Position numbers and translations under genes: made by a program
Part shown: positions 53,118 to 60,916 of the stretch, piece by piece
How positions within the stretch are numbered: position 1 is the stretch's first letter
How the letters are laid out: every line of letters begins with the position of its first letter
The notes under the pieces: model-generated
Databases searched by the model: none
The model's input: only the letters and a program-made list of their open reading frames with translations
What the model was told of the DNA's origin: nothing
Assembly (NCBI GenBank): GCA_001464695.1
Contig: LNDQ01000118.1
Coordinates: forward strand, 1 to 63,761
Direction of reading: 5' to 3'
DNA from: Betaproteobacteria bacterium Ga0077523
GTDB taxonomy: Bacteria; Pseudomonadota; Gammaproteobacteria; Burkholderiales; Ga0077523
Length of the DNA stretch: 63,761 nucleotides

Positions 53118-53504
53118 TTGAGTCACGAGCTGCTGCGGCAAGTGCACATGAGCTGTGCGCTGGCGAGCTTCTCGTTGTTCGTGCTGCGCGGTCTTTGGCG
53201 CTTCGGCAGCTTGACGGCGAGCGAGGCGCACTGGGTGCGCGTCGCTCCGCACGTGATCGACACCGTGTTGCTCGCAAGTGCGCTGGGACTTGCGGCGAAT
53301 CTGGTGGCCTATCCCGCCCTGCACGGCTTCCTGGCCGCGAAGGTCGGCGGCGTCATCGCCTACATCCTGCTCGGGATGACGGCATTCCGTTGGGGCACGT
53401 CCCGCGGCCGGCGCCTCGCAGCCTGGTTCGGTGCGCAGGTCGTCTTCTTCTACATCCTGGGGGTCGCGCTCACCAAGAGTCCGACGCTCCTCGTCGCGAA
53501 CTGA
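53118..53504 (+). CDS. SirB2-family membrane protein
   Basis: 128 aa with four membrane helices. RQVHMSCALASFSLFVLRGLWRF, then RVAPHVIDTVLLASALGLA, KVGGVIAYILLGMTAFRWG and FFYILGVALTKSP are the SirB2 pattern. No biochemical role is known. The start is a TTG at 53118 (LRQVH); an ATG at 53148 would cut off the first part of helix 1. Confidence 0.82.
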   Translation: MSHELLRQVHMSCALASFSLFVLRGLWRFGSLTASEAHWVRVAPHVIDTVLLASALGLAANLVAYPALHGFLAAKVGGVIAYILLGMTAFRWGTSRGRRLAAWFGAQVVFFYILGVALTKSPTLLVAN

Positions 53505-53526
53505 CAAAGGACAAGAGGTGATCTCG

Positions 53527-54759
53527 ATGAGCGCGTGGCGGTTGGGAGCGGTACCGGCGACAGCGCTGCTGCTGGCGTGCGTGGCGATGGCGGAGGAACC
53601 GGTGGCGCCGGCGGATCCGATGGAGGCCATCACGAAGGGGCGGCTGCTGCTCAATCTGCGACCGCGCGTGGAGTGGGTGGATCAGGAAGGCAAGTCGAGC
53701 GACGCGCTGGCATTCACCAACCGCACGCTGCTCGGTTGGCAGACCGCACCCTGGAAGGGCTTTTCGGCAGTGGCGCAGATGATCGACGTGGCGAACTTCA
53801 ACGGCAGCTTCAACGAAGGGCCGGCAGCCTCGCCCGTGTATCCCACGGTGGCGGACCCGGACAACACCGATCTCAACCAGATCTACCTCGACTACGCAGG
53901 GCTGCCGGAAACGCGCATCCGTGTCGGCAAGCAGTCGCTCAAGCTCGACAACGTGCGCTTCGTGGGCAACGTCGAATTTCGCCAGGTGATGCAGGTCCTG
54001 ACCGGCGTGCTGGTGGAGAACCGGTCGCTGCCGAACGTGGATTTGAACTACGCGCACTTCGACCGCATCAAGAACGTCTTCGCGCAGCAGCGGCAGACCG
54101 ACATCGACCTGCTGCGGGCCGCATGGACCTGGCGGCCGGACAACGTGCTGGTGGGCTTCGCCTACTTCCAGGATCAACCCGACACCGGGCAGGCGACAGG
54201 TTTTGCGAACAACTCCAATCGCATCGTGGGGGTGCGTGCGAACGGCGCGTGGCCCGCGGGCTCGATGAAGATCCTGTACACCGCCGAACTGGCGCAACAG
54301 GACTCCTACGCCGGTGGTGACAGCCGCATCGACGCGAGCTATTCGCGCATCGGCGCCGGTGCGGGGTTCGGGAAGAGTTTCGTGCGTCTGGACTACGACC
54401 GGCTCGGCAGCAACGCTGGCGCGTACGGCTTCCAGACGCCGCTTGGCACGAACCACCTGTTCCAGGGTTGGGCCGACCAGTTCCTGACCACGCCGGCCCA
54501 GGGTATCCGCGATGTCTACGTGTCGGCCGGTACCACGGCGTGGGACGTGCAGTTCCTCGCCGAAGCGCACGACTTCCGGTCCGACTTCGGATCGATCCAC
54601 TATGGATCCGAATTCGACATCGGCGCGTCGCGGGCCTTCACGAAGCAGCTGACGGGAAAGCTGGAGCTCGCCTACTTCCAGGAATCCGACCAGCTCGCCG
54701 GCACGGCGCGCAAGCCGGACACCACGAAGATCTGGGTCACGCTGGTCTATCAGTGGTGA
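53527..54759 (+). CDS. Alginate-export-type outer-membrane porin
   Basis: 410 aa. The signal peptide ends VAMAEE. The mature protein is an anti-parallel beta barrel of the AlgE/alginate_exp family: RVGKQSLKLDNVRFVGNVEFRQV, WRPDNVLVGFAYFQDQPD, YSRIGAGAGFGKSFVRLDYD, and the terminal TKIWVTLVYQW with aromatic last residue. As the distal gene of the nitrate locus it is a candidate channel for nitrate or nitrite across the outer membrane. A GTG start at 53518 is an alternative. Confidence 0.85.
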   Translation: MSAWRLGAVPATALLLACVAMAEEPVAPADPMEAITKGRLLLNLRPRVEWVDQEGKSSDALAFTNRTLLGWQTAPWKGFSAVAQMIDVANFNGSFNEGPAASPVYPTVADPDNTDLNQIYLDYAGLPETRIRVGKQSLKLDNVRFVGNVEFRQVMQVLTGVLVENRSLPNVDLNYAHFDRIKNVFAQQRQTDIDLLRAAWTWRPDNVLVGFAYFQDQPDTGQATGFANNSNRIVGVRANGAWPAGSMKILYTAELAQQDSYAGGDSRIDASYSRIGAGAGFGKSFVRLDYDRLGSNAGAYGFQTPLGTNHLFQGWADQFLTTPAQGIRDVYVSAGTTAWDVQFLAEAHDFRSDFGSIHYGSEFDIGASRAFTKQLTGKLELAYFQESDQLAGTARKPDTTKIWVTLVYQW

Positions 54760-54781
54760 GCGGCAGGGCGTGCTAACGTTG

Positions 54782-54804
54782 CCGCACCGGAATTCCCGGT
54801 GTGG
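54782..54804. promoter_or_regulatory. Hairpin overlapping the cupin ribosome-binding site
   Basis: Stem CCGCACCGG/CCGGTGTGG (54782-54790 with 54796-54804, one G-U pair) around AATTC. Its 3' arm overlaps the GGAGGA Shine-Dalgarno (about 54803-54808) of the cupin starting at 54814. It may limit translation of the cupin. Confidence 0.45.
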
Positions 54805-54813
54805 AGGACGGCC

Positions 54814-55134
54814 ATGTACATGAAGAGTGCGGCGGAGCGGGATTGGCAATCGGCGGGCTACGCCGGCGGGCAGCGTGCCTTGCTGCGCACCAGCCCCAAT
54901 GGCGGACGCACTTCGATCGTCGCGATCGAGAAGGGCACGCGCGTGAAGCGCCATCGGCATCAGGCGGGCGAGGACGTGCTGGTGCTGTCGGGGCGGATCT
55001 TCTCCGGCGGCTTCACGCTGGCGACCGGTGACTACTTCTTCACCGATGTCGGCGAAGAGCACGACCTGATCGCGCTGGAGGATTCGGTGATCTTCGTGTC
55101 TTCCGACAAGCCGGTCACGATGCTGGAGAAGTGA
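54814..55134 (+). CDS. Small cupin protein at the end of the nitrate locus
   Basis: 106 aa. Cupin motif GTRVKRHRHQAGEDVLVLSGRIFSGGFTL with His-x-His and Glu, then DYFFTDVGEEHDLIALEDSVIFVSS. This is a ChrR-like single cupin without the zinc-anti-sigma part. Its stop immediately abuts the stop of the convergent YceH gene (55135). Role unknown; possibly a sensor of small acids or metals. Confidence 0.85.
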   Translation: MYMKSAAERDWQSAGYAGGQRALLRTSPNGGRTSIVAIEKGTRVKRHRHQAGEDVLVLSGRIFSGGFTLATGDYFFTDVGEEHDLIALEDSVIFVSSDKPVTMLEK

Positions 55135-55782
55135 TCAGCCGCGCATCGATTCCACGAGCGCGCGCAACGCGGCCAGTTCCTCGCGCAAATCCGCCACCTC
55201 GGCTCTGAGTTCGGTGACGTCCTCCGATGGCCCGCCTGCGACTTCCATCGCGGGAGCGGCCGCGCTGGACGTGTCGACGGGGCCGGCCAGCAGATGGGCC
55301 CAGCGGTGTTCGCGAGAACCCGGTTGCTTGGGTAGTTTCACCACCAGCGGCAGTGCGGCGCGGGTGATCATGTCTTCAAGGTAAGCCTCGACCGACGAGA
55401 CGTCGGCGAAGCGGTAGAGACGGTCGCAGGCGCCGCGCAACTCCGCTGCCGTGAGCGGGCCGCGCAACATGAGGGCGGCGAGCAACGCGACCATGGCCTC
55501 GCCGATACCGAGCACCTTGTTCACGTTGTGCTCGTAGCGCATGACACGGCCGCCGGACGTCTCGATCACCAGCGTGCGGCTGCGCAGGTCGTCGAGCACT
55601 GACTGCACCTCGCGCTCGGCCACGCTCATGACCGGATTGCGGCTGGTCTTCTGGTTGCAGCCGGCGACCAGCGCGTTGAGGGTGAGAGGGTAGTAGTCGG
55701 GAGTGGCGAGCTGTTTCTCGATCAGGACGCCGAGGATGCGCAGCTCGAGCGGGGCGAGTGGAGGTAGTGGGGTGGGAGGCAT
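55135..55782 (-). CDS. YceH (DUF480) family protein
   Basis: 215 aa. LAPLELRILGVLIEKQLATPDYYPLTLNALVAGCNQKTSRNPV, RVMRYEHNVNKVLG and LMLRGPLTAAELRGACDRLYRF are the duplicated winged-helix domains of YceH. The C-terminus adds a Leu/Glu heptad segment (VTELRAEVADLREELAALRAL, about 190-210) likely to form a coiled coil. Probably a DNA- or nucleic-acid-binding protein of unknown role. Confidence 0.92.
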   Translation of the reverse strand: MPPTPLPPLAPLELRILGVLIEKQLATPDYYPLTLNALVAGCNQKTSRNPVMSVAEREVQSVLDDLRSRTLVIETSGGRVMRYEHNVNKVLGIGEAMVALLAALMLRGPLTAAELRGACDRLYRFADVSSVEAYLEDMITRAALPLVVKLPKQPGSREHRWAHLLAGPVDTSSAAAPAMEVAGGPSEDVTELRAEVADLREELAALRALVESMRG

Positions 55783-55840
55783 GGGCGCATTCTAGCGCCC
55801 TCATCCTTCGGCTTGCTTCGTGGGATCGTCGCGGAAGATT

Positions 55841-55923
55841 GCCCCCATCCCCACCTTCCCCCGGCGAAGCCGGGGGAAGGAGTGCCTGCCGCTGGCATCA
55901 CGAGGATGTGTCAGGGTGGGGGC
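55841..55923. repeat. GGGGGAAGG-family repeat
   Basis: Left arm CCCCCATCCCCACC, hairpin CCCCCGGC-GAA-GCCGGGGG, then GGAAGGAGTGCCTGC and a degenerate right end (GTCAGGGTGGGGGC). The core GGAAGGAGTGCCTGC also occurs in the 60-bp units at 46-285. Confidence 0.75.
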
Positions 55924-55942
55924 AGCCGGTGTAAGCTACGTC

Positions 55943-56476
55943 ATGGTCGCTTTTCGCCCCCTCCTGCTGCTTGCCACGAGCGTCGCATTGCTGCTCGTGC
56001 AAAACGGTGCCCCCGCTTGCGTCGAAGGCGACCTGCGCGGCGAAGCGGTCATTCTCGAGCGCGATCGTGGCGCTACCGCCGAGGGCGAGCGAACCGGGTT
56101 GCAGGTGCTGGGTGCAGGCTGGTTCCGCGCCGTACAGGTCGTGAAGAAGGGCGGCGCCACGGACGACACCACGGTCACGGTGGAACTGGACGGCGAACCG
56201 GTGATGAGCACGTCGTTCGCCGCGTCGAAGAACCTGTGGCGGCAGGTGGAATCGGTCAACCTGATCGTGACCGTGCGCACCGAAGGCGATACCAGCACGA
56301 TGACCATCTGGTATCCGCAGGAGCTCAAGTTCCGTGCGCTCGCTCAGTTTCGCGTTGAAGTCCAGGAGCCCGGTGTCGAAGACGTGCGTGTCGTCGCCAT
56401 CCTGAACAAGCCGGCGCCGCACGAACACATTCCCGGTCAGCCGGGCTCGCTGGCCTCGCTGCCCACGTTCAAGTAG
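55943..56476 (+). CDS. Hypothetical exported protein
   Basis: 177 aa. A signal peptide (MVAFRPLLLLATSVALLLVQNGAPA) is followed by a beta-rich mature domain (RGATAEGERTGLQVLGAGWFRAVQV, DTTVTVELDGEPVMSTSF, MTIWYPQELKFRALAQFRVEVQEPG) with no family I recognise. It converges on the DUF3299 gene with 4 bp between stops. The start is set by the signal peptide; earlier codons are repeat-derived. Confidence 0.7.
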   Translation: MVAFRPLLLLATSVALLLVQNGAPACVEGDLRGEAVILERDRGATAEGERTGLQVLGAGWFRAVQVVKKGGATDDTTVTVELDGEPVMSTSFAASKNLWRQVESVNLIVTVRTEGDTSTMTIWYPQELKFRALAQFRVEVQEPGVEDVRVVAILNKPAPHEHIPGQPGSLASLPTFK

Positions 56477-56480
56477 CGGG

Positions 56481-57143
56481 CTACTGCGTGTAGGGCTCGA
56501 TCCGGCTCGCCCGGACCGTATAGCCGATGTCGATGTCGCTCGACCCGTCGAGCAGCGTGAGTTCGCGCTTGGTGGCGCCGGCGGCGAGCCTGCCCGTCAC
56601 CCAGACCGGTGCGAACAGCGTCGTGACCTCGAACGGCGTGTCGGTTTTCACGTAGACGATCTGATTGGGCGGCGGCGGTGGCGTGTGAATGCACGCGCCG
56701 ACCCAGGGCACGAGGAGGAACTCGGTCACGCGCTTGCCGGTGATCTCGAGCGGCAGGACGTAGCCGGGAATGCGGATCGCCTGGCCGTCGAGCGCACCGT
56801 TCACCGTCTCGCCCTGCGCCTTGCGTTGCTTCGCGAGTTCCTTGCGCTTCGCCAGCAGGCCATCCACATCCAGCCCTTCCTGCTCCAGCCGCCTGGTACC
56901 GAACATCTCGCGTGCGAGGTCGTCGGCCGAGATCTTCTCGCCCTTGCCCTTGCGTTCGCGCGTCGCTGCCACGTCGGACAGGGTCAGCAGTTGCTCGCGC
57001 GTGAGTTTCTCGAACGGGTCCGCCGCGATGACGGCAGTCTTCGGAGCGAGGTCCTGCCAGAGAATCTGGCGGGCGTTCTGGGCACTTGCGTCCGAAGCGG
57101 CGAACGCGAGGGCAATGAGACAGGTAATGCGCATGAATTGCAT
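56481..57143 (-). CDS. DUF3299 periplasmic protein
   Basis: 220 aa. A signal peptide (MQFMRITCLIALAFAASDASA) precedes ILWQDLAPK, a charged helical region (KELAKQRKAQGETVNGALDG) and the DUF3299 domain VRIPGYVLPLEI-like (IRIPGYVLPLEITGKRVTEFLLVPWVGACIHTPPPPPNQIVYV) with the conserved Cys-His. It is co-oriented with the ABC permease (8 bp). In Vibrio similar DUF3299 + MacB-like ABC genes form a zinc-related cluster; that link is an inference. Confidence 0.85.
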   Translation of the reverse strand: MQFMRITCLIALAFAASDASAQNARQILWQDLAPKTAVIAADPFEKLTREQLLTLSDVAATRERKGKGEKISADDLAREMFGTRRLEQEGLDVDGLLAKRKELAKQRKAQGETVNGALDGQAIRIPGYVLPLEITGKRVTEFLLVPWVGACIHTPPPPPNQIVYVKTDTPFEVTTLFAPVWVTGRLAAGATKRELTLLDGSSDIDIGYTVRASRIEPYTQ

Positions 57144-57151
57144 GGGAACCC

Positions 57152-58402
57152 TCAAATGCGAACGGTCATGCCGTCGGCGAGCGACACCCGGTAGGTGCGC
57201 CATGCCGGAATCAACCCGATGAGACAGCCAGCGGCGGCGACAAGTGCCATCAACGCCAACTCGTGGGCGGACGGCCATGCTACGGCAAGGAACAGTCCGA
57301 AACGGGCGGCGATCCAGCCGCGCGCGAGCAGCAATCCGACGTACAGCGCCAACACGCCCGATGCGATGCCGGCGAGGGTCAGCAAGGTCGCCTCACCGAG
57401 GATGAGACCAGCCACGTGTGCGGGCCGGGCACCCACCGAGCGCAGGATGGCCATTTCGCGGCGCCGCTCGGACGAGCTCGTGAGCAGTGCCACCAGCATT
57501 CCCGCGAGGCCGGCCACCACCACCATGCTCGATACCGCGAGCAGCGTGCGCTCCACCACGCCGGTGATCTCCCAGACTTCCAGCAAGGTCACGGCAGGCA
57601 GGATCGCAGTGAGCGGTTCGCCGGCGTACTCACCGATGGAGCGTTGGACGCCCAGCGCAGCGCTGCGGGATTTGAGCCCGACCAACACCGCGGTCAGGGA
57701 ACCTCCCGAGCTGCCGTCGCGCTGCTTGAGGGCGGCTGCGAGAGGATCGGATTCGCCTTGAACGTTGGCGGCGGCATGCACGGCATCCAGGGCGGCGAGC
57801 GGCACGAACACACCACGGTCCACCGGTGTACCGGTGCGCGCCAGGATGCCGACGACCCGGAGCGGCCGATCGTCATGCAGGACGAAACTCACTTCTCCGG
57901 CGCCGTGCGCCAGCACGATGGAACTCCCGAGCCGATACTGCAGTCGGTGCGCCACGTCGGCACCGAGCACCGCTTCGTCGTCGGCGGTGAGCGGCTTGCC
58001 GGCCTCGAAAGCGAGAGACCGGCCGGCGCCGAAGCGGAAGTGCTCGAAGTACGCCCCAGTGGTGCCGATCACGCGGTAGCCACGATGCGTGTCACCGAGC
58101 GCGATCGGAATGGTCCAAGCCACTTCGGGTCGCTCACTGAGCGCCCGGGCAGTGTCGCGCCGGATGTTGTTCGTGGCGTTGCCGATATGGAAGACGGACG
58201 AGAGCAGGAGATGCACGGGGCTGCTGCGTGCGCCCACGATCAGATCGGTGCCGGAGATGGTGGCTGCGAAGCTCGTGCGCGATTCGGTGCGCATGCGCTC
58301 GACACCCAGCAACAGCAGCACGGCCAACGCGATGGACGCAACAGTCAGTGCCGCCGTGAGTCGCCGGTGCCGCAGGCTCTTCCATGCGAGGCCGATGATC
58401 AT
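57152..58402 (-). CDS. FtsX/MacB-type ABC transporter permease
   Basis: 416 aa. An N-terminal membrane anchor (TAALTVASIALAVLLLLGV), a large periplasmic MacB_PCD-like domain (about 45-270) and three C-terminal helices with the FtsX signature (SSSERRREMAILRSVGARPAHVAGLILGEA). With the ATPase upstream it forms a LolCDE/MacB-like exporter or lipid-releasing machine. The ATG at 58402 overlaps a TGA as ATGA and is directly next to a repeat hairpin (58403-58435). No Shine-Dalgarno is present. Confidence 0.88.
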   Translation of the reverse strand: MIIGLAWKSLRHRRLTAALTVASIALAVLLLLGVERMRTESRTSFAATISGTDLIVGARSSPVHLLLSSVFHIGNATNNIRRDTARALSERPEVAWTIPIALGDTHRGYRVIGTTGAYFEHFRFGAGRSLAFEAGKPLTADDEAVLGADVAHRLQYRLGSSIVLAHGAGEVSFVLHDDRPLRVVGILARTGTPVDRGVFVPLAALDAVHAAANVQGESDPLAAALKQRDGSSGGSLTAVLVGLKSRSAALGVQRSIGEYAGEPLTAILPAVTLLEVWEITGVVERTLLAVSSMVVVAGLAGMLVALLTSSSERRREMAILRSVGARPAHVAGLILGEATLLTLAGIASGVLALYVGLLLARGWIAARFGLFLAVAWPSAHELALMALVAAAGCLIGLIPAWRTYRVSLADGMTVRI

Positions 58403-58539
58403 GTCAGCACCGCCGGGCCGCCCCAAGGTGCTGACGCGCCCCCGCGGGGGGCAGCGAACGAAGAGAGCGTGGGGGCTGTCATGTCAGCGCCGCCGGGCCG
58501 CCCCAAGGTGCTGACGCGCCCCCGCGGGGGGCAGCGAAC
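58401..58539 (-). repeat. Two direct copies of the junction repeat between ABC ATPase and permease
   Basis: Bases 58401-58459 and 58481-58539 are 59-bp copies with one difference, period 80 bp. Each holds a 9-bp hairpin (GTCAGCACC/GGTGCTGAC at 58403-58411 and 58427-58435; copy two at 58483-58491 and 58507-58515 with one G-U pair), sense loop TTGGGGCGGCCCGGC. Copy one ends at the permease ATG. Copy two encodes the ATPase C-terminus and stop (58486-58484). A 27-codon frame from 58482 (MTAPTLSSFAAPRGG...) ends at 58399 overlapping the permease ATG. Confidence 0.85.
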
Positions 58540-59290
58540 TGCTGCCGAGTTCGATGGTGCGATCGAACGCGTGGGCTGCCGATGCGTCGTGGCTCACGAA
58601 CACGATGGCTGCACCGGCTGCGGCGCACTCGCGGAACAGGAGATCGAGAAAAGCCGCGCGGCGGTCGGCGTCCAGCGCTGAAGTGGCCTCGTCGGCGATC
58701 ACCAGTTCGGGCGCGCCGACGAGCGCGCGGGCGGCCGCCACGCGCTGCTGCTGACCCGCACTGAGATCCGTGGCGGGGCGTGCCAGCACCGCAGGATCGG
58801 CCATGTCGAGGTGCTGCAGCAGCCGCAGGGCGTCTGCGTCCACCGATCCGCTGGTCGCAATGGCACGTTCACGACGGCGCTTCGAGAACAGGCACGGCAG
58901 GACGACGTTTTCGACCACCGTCAGGTACGGAATCAGATTGAAGAGCTGGAACACGAAGCCGACGTGATCGGCGCGGAATCGATCGCGTGCCGCCCCACCC
59001 AGAGAGCCGAAGTCCGTGCCGAGCACCGAGACGGAGCCTCGTTGCGGCAGCACGACGCCCGCAAGGAGGTTGAGGAGCGTCGTTTTGCCGCTGCCACTCG
59101 GGCCGCGCAGGAAAACCCGTTCGCGGGGGGCGATGTCGAGCTGCCTGATGTGGAGCACCGGTGGCGCCTGGCGGTTCCACGCGAAGGTGACGTCGCGCAA
59201 AGCGGCGACGGCGCCGGTGGTTGGGGATGGAGTGGGTGGGGTCAAGGCGCAGGTGCGGGAACCTTGCGCATGATACGGGGTGGTCACCAT
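58484..59290 (-). CDS. ABC transporter ATP-binding protein
   Basis: 268 aa. Walker A GPSGSGKTTLLNLL (about 65-78), Q-loop FVFQLFNLIPYLTVVENV, signature LSAGQQQRVAAARAL, Walker B LVIADEATSALD and His switch VSHD. LolD/MacB-like class. The last 20 residues (SSSLPPAGARQHLGAARRR) are read from a junction repeat and are not part of a normal ABC fold, so the original C-terminus has been replaced. The stop and the following mini-ORF start are one base apart (TGACATG). Confidence 0.92.
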   Translation of the reverse strand: MVTTPYHAQGSRTCALTPPTPSPTTGAVAALRDVTFAWNRQAPPVLHIRQLDIAPRERVFLRGPSGSGKTTLLNLLAGVVLPQRGSVSVLGTDFGSLGGAARDRFRADHVGFVFQLFNLIPYLTVVENVVLPCLFSKRRRERAIATSGSVDADALRLLQHLDMADPAVLARPATDLSAGQQQRVAAARALVGAPELVIADEATSALDADRRAAFLDLLFRECAAAGAAIVFVSHDASAAHAFDRTIELGSSSLPPAGARQHLGAARRR

Positions 59291-59314
59291 CCCTTCGCGG
59301 ATTGCGTGGAGATG

Positions 59315-59439
59315 GCCCCCATCCCAACCTTCCCCCATCTTCGACGGGGGAAGGAGTGCACGTAGGAGCAGCTGCACGGGCTCCGAACGCAGGCACTCCT
59401 TGCCCCGCGCGAAGCGTGGGGGAAGGCTGGGATGGGGGC
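59315..59439. repeat. GGGGGAAGG-family repeat flanked by 22-bp inverted repeats
   Basis: Bases 59315-59336 and 59418-59439 are inverted copies (one mismatch) of the arms found at 12-33/287-308. Inside, GGAAGGAGTGC (about 59349-59359) and GCACTCCTT (59393-59401) form a nested pair. Confidence 0.8.
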
Positions 59440-59485
59440 CGCAACGCACGCCACCTCGCCGATGGCGTTGTACAACGAAGAGCCG

Positions 59486-60475
59486 TTACGCCACCCGTTC
59501 CACCGCGCCGCGGCTGCGCGTCTTCGTGGCCGCCGCACGCACCGGCCGATCGCGATGCAGACGCTTGGACTGGTACAGCGCGCGGTCTGCCGCGTCGAGC
59601 AGATGCTCCGGTCGTCCGCCGTCCAGCGGATTCGCGGTCGCGACACCCACGCTCAACGTGACCGGCGTGACCACGTTGTCGGCGGTCTGCAGCGCCAGCG
59701 CCGTCACGGTCGCGCGCAGTTGATCGGCCCGTTGCTGAGCGTGCTTGCGGTCCTGGGCGGACGCGAGCACCACGAACTCGTCGCCGCCGTAGCGCGCCAC
59801 GAGGTCCGAGCCGCGGGCGAAACAGCGTTGCACGATGCTCGCGACCATCTGGATGCATTGATCGCCGGCCGGATGACCGAACGTATCGTTGAAGCGCTTG
59901 AAGTGGTCGATGTCGATCATGATGAGCGACAGCGGGGTGTGGTCGCGACGGGCGCGATTCCATTCGCGCTCGAGCTGTTCGTCGAAGGCGCGGCGGTTGT
60001 ACAGGCCCGTCAGGCCATCACGCAGCGCCAGGGTCTCGAGCTCGCGCTTGCGCGCCAGCAACTGCTTCTGGCGGGCGAGCAGCTTGGTTTCGGCCGAGAC
60101 CCTTTCCGATACGTCGTCGAGGTGCGCGACGTAGTGCGTGACCTTGCCGTCTGCGCCCATGATCGGCGACAGGGATATTTCGTTCCAGAAGGGCGAACCG
60201 TCCTTGCGGTAGTTGCGCAGCGTCACCACGCAGCCTTCGCGCTTCTCGAGCGCAGCGCGCACCAGGGCGAGCCCGACCTGTTCGGTGTCCTCGCCCTGCA
60301 GGAAGCGGCAGTTGCGTCCGAGCGCTTCCTCCGCGCTGTATCCGGTCAGCCGCTCGAAGGCGGGATTGACCCAGATCAGCGGCATGTCAGGCAGGCTCGC
60401 ATCGGCGATCGCGAGACCGTCGGTGGAGGCTGCCATGGCGAGCCGGAACAACTGTTGATCGAAACTCTTCTTCAT
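59486..60475 (-). CDS. LOV-GGDEF blue-light-responsive diguanylate cyclase
   Basis: 329 aa, no membrane segment. Residues 8-125 are a LOV-type PAS domain with the flavin-adduct motif GRNCRFLQG (Cys56), NYRKDG and FWNEISLSP. A coiled-coil linker (RKRELETLALRDGLTGLYNR) leads to the GGDEF domain: RYGGDEFVVL (motif at 230-234) and a product-inhibition site RGSD (221-224) five residues before it. It should make cyclic di-GMP in response to blue light. Upstream 60476-60609 is AT-rich and probably holds the promoter. Confidence 0.93.
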   Translation of the reverse strand: MKKSFDQQLFRLAMAASTDGLAIADASLPDMPLIWVNPAFERLTGYSAEEALGRNCRFLQGEDTEQVGLALVRAALEKREGCVVTLRNYRKDGSPFWNEISLSPIMGADGKVTHYVAHLDDVSERVSAETKLLARQKQLLARKRELETLALRDGLTGLYNRRAFDEQLEREWNRARRDHTPLSLIMIDIDHFKRFNDTFGHPAGDQCIQMVASIVQRCFARGSDLVARYGGDEFVVLASAQDRKHAQQRADQLRATVTALALQTADNVVTPVTLSVGVATANPLDGGRPEHLLDAADRALYQSKRLHRDRPVRAAATKTRSRGAVERVA

Positions 60476-60609
60476 TGGCTTTCTCAGAAACGTACTCCAA
60501 GTGCCTGATAGACCTAGTTTCGGACGAAAGATTCGCAGGTTTAGGGAAAACTTGCACCTGATCTGTTCGAATCTGTCAAGAGAATATGTATCTACATGAC
60601 AGATAAGGA

Positions 60610-60849
60610 TTAAATTTTTTCCTGGCGGACGCTGGCCGGGGCCCGGAGAGGTGCTCGCGGTGGCTCTTCGGGGCCGTGACGCGTGCCGGATGCCGCTACG
60701 GCGACCTGCTCTGCCCGGGGACCTCCGAAGCCTCCGGCATCCGCGGGCGGGCCATGCAGCAGGGAGACCGCGGTGGCGAGGGCCAGGATCAGGAGGTGGG
60801 CGCCGCACGCTTCGATGAGCGTGTGAAGCCAGGTGGATTGAGGATTCAT
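60610..60849 (-). CDS. Hypothetical small membrane protein
   Basis: 79 aa with one hydrophobic segment (HTLIEACGAHLLILALATAVSLLHG, about 8-33) and a Pro/Arg-rich tail. No family recognised; no strong Shine-Dalgarno. It follows the cytochrome c gene by 67 bp on the same strand. Could be a spurious frame. Confidence 0.45.
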   Translation of the reverse strand: MNPQSTWLHTLIEACGAHLLILALATAVSLLHGPPADAGGFGGPRAEQVAVAASGTRHGPEEPPRAPLRAPASVRQEKI

Positions 60850-60916
60850 GGCGATGCCTCGCATGGCGGGGAACCGGGGGCCGCGTTTGCGCGCGGCCCT
60901 GGTGCCGACCGTTGCC

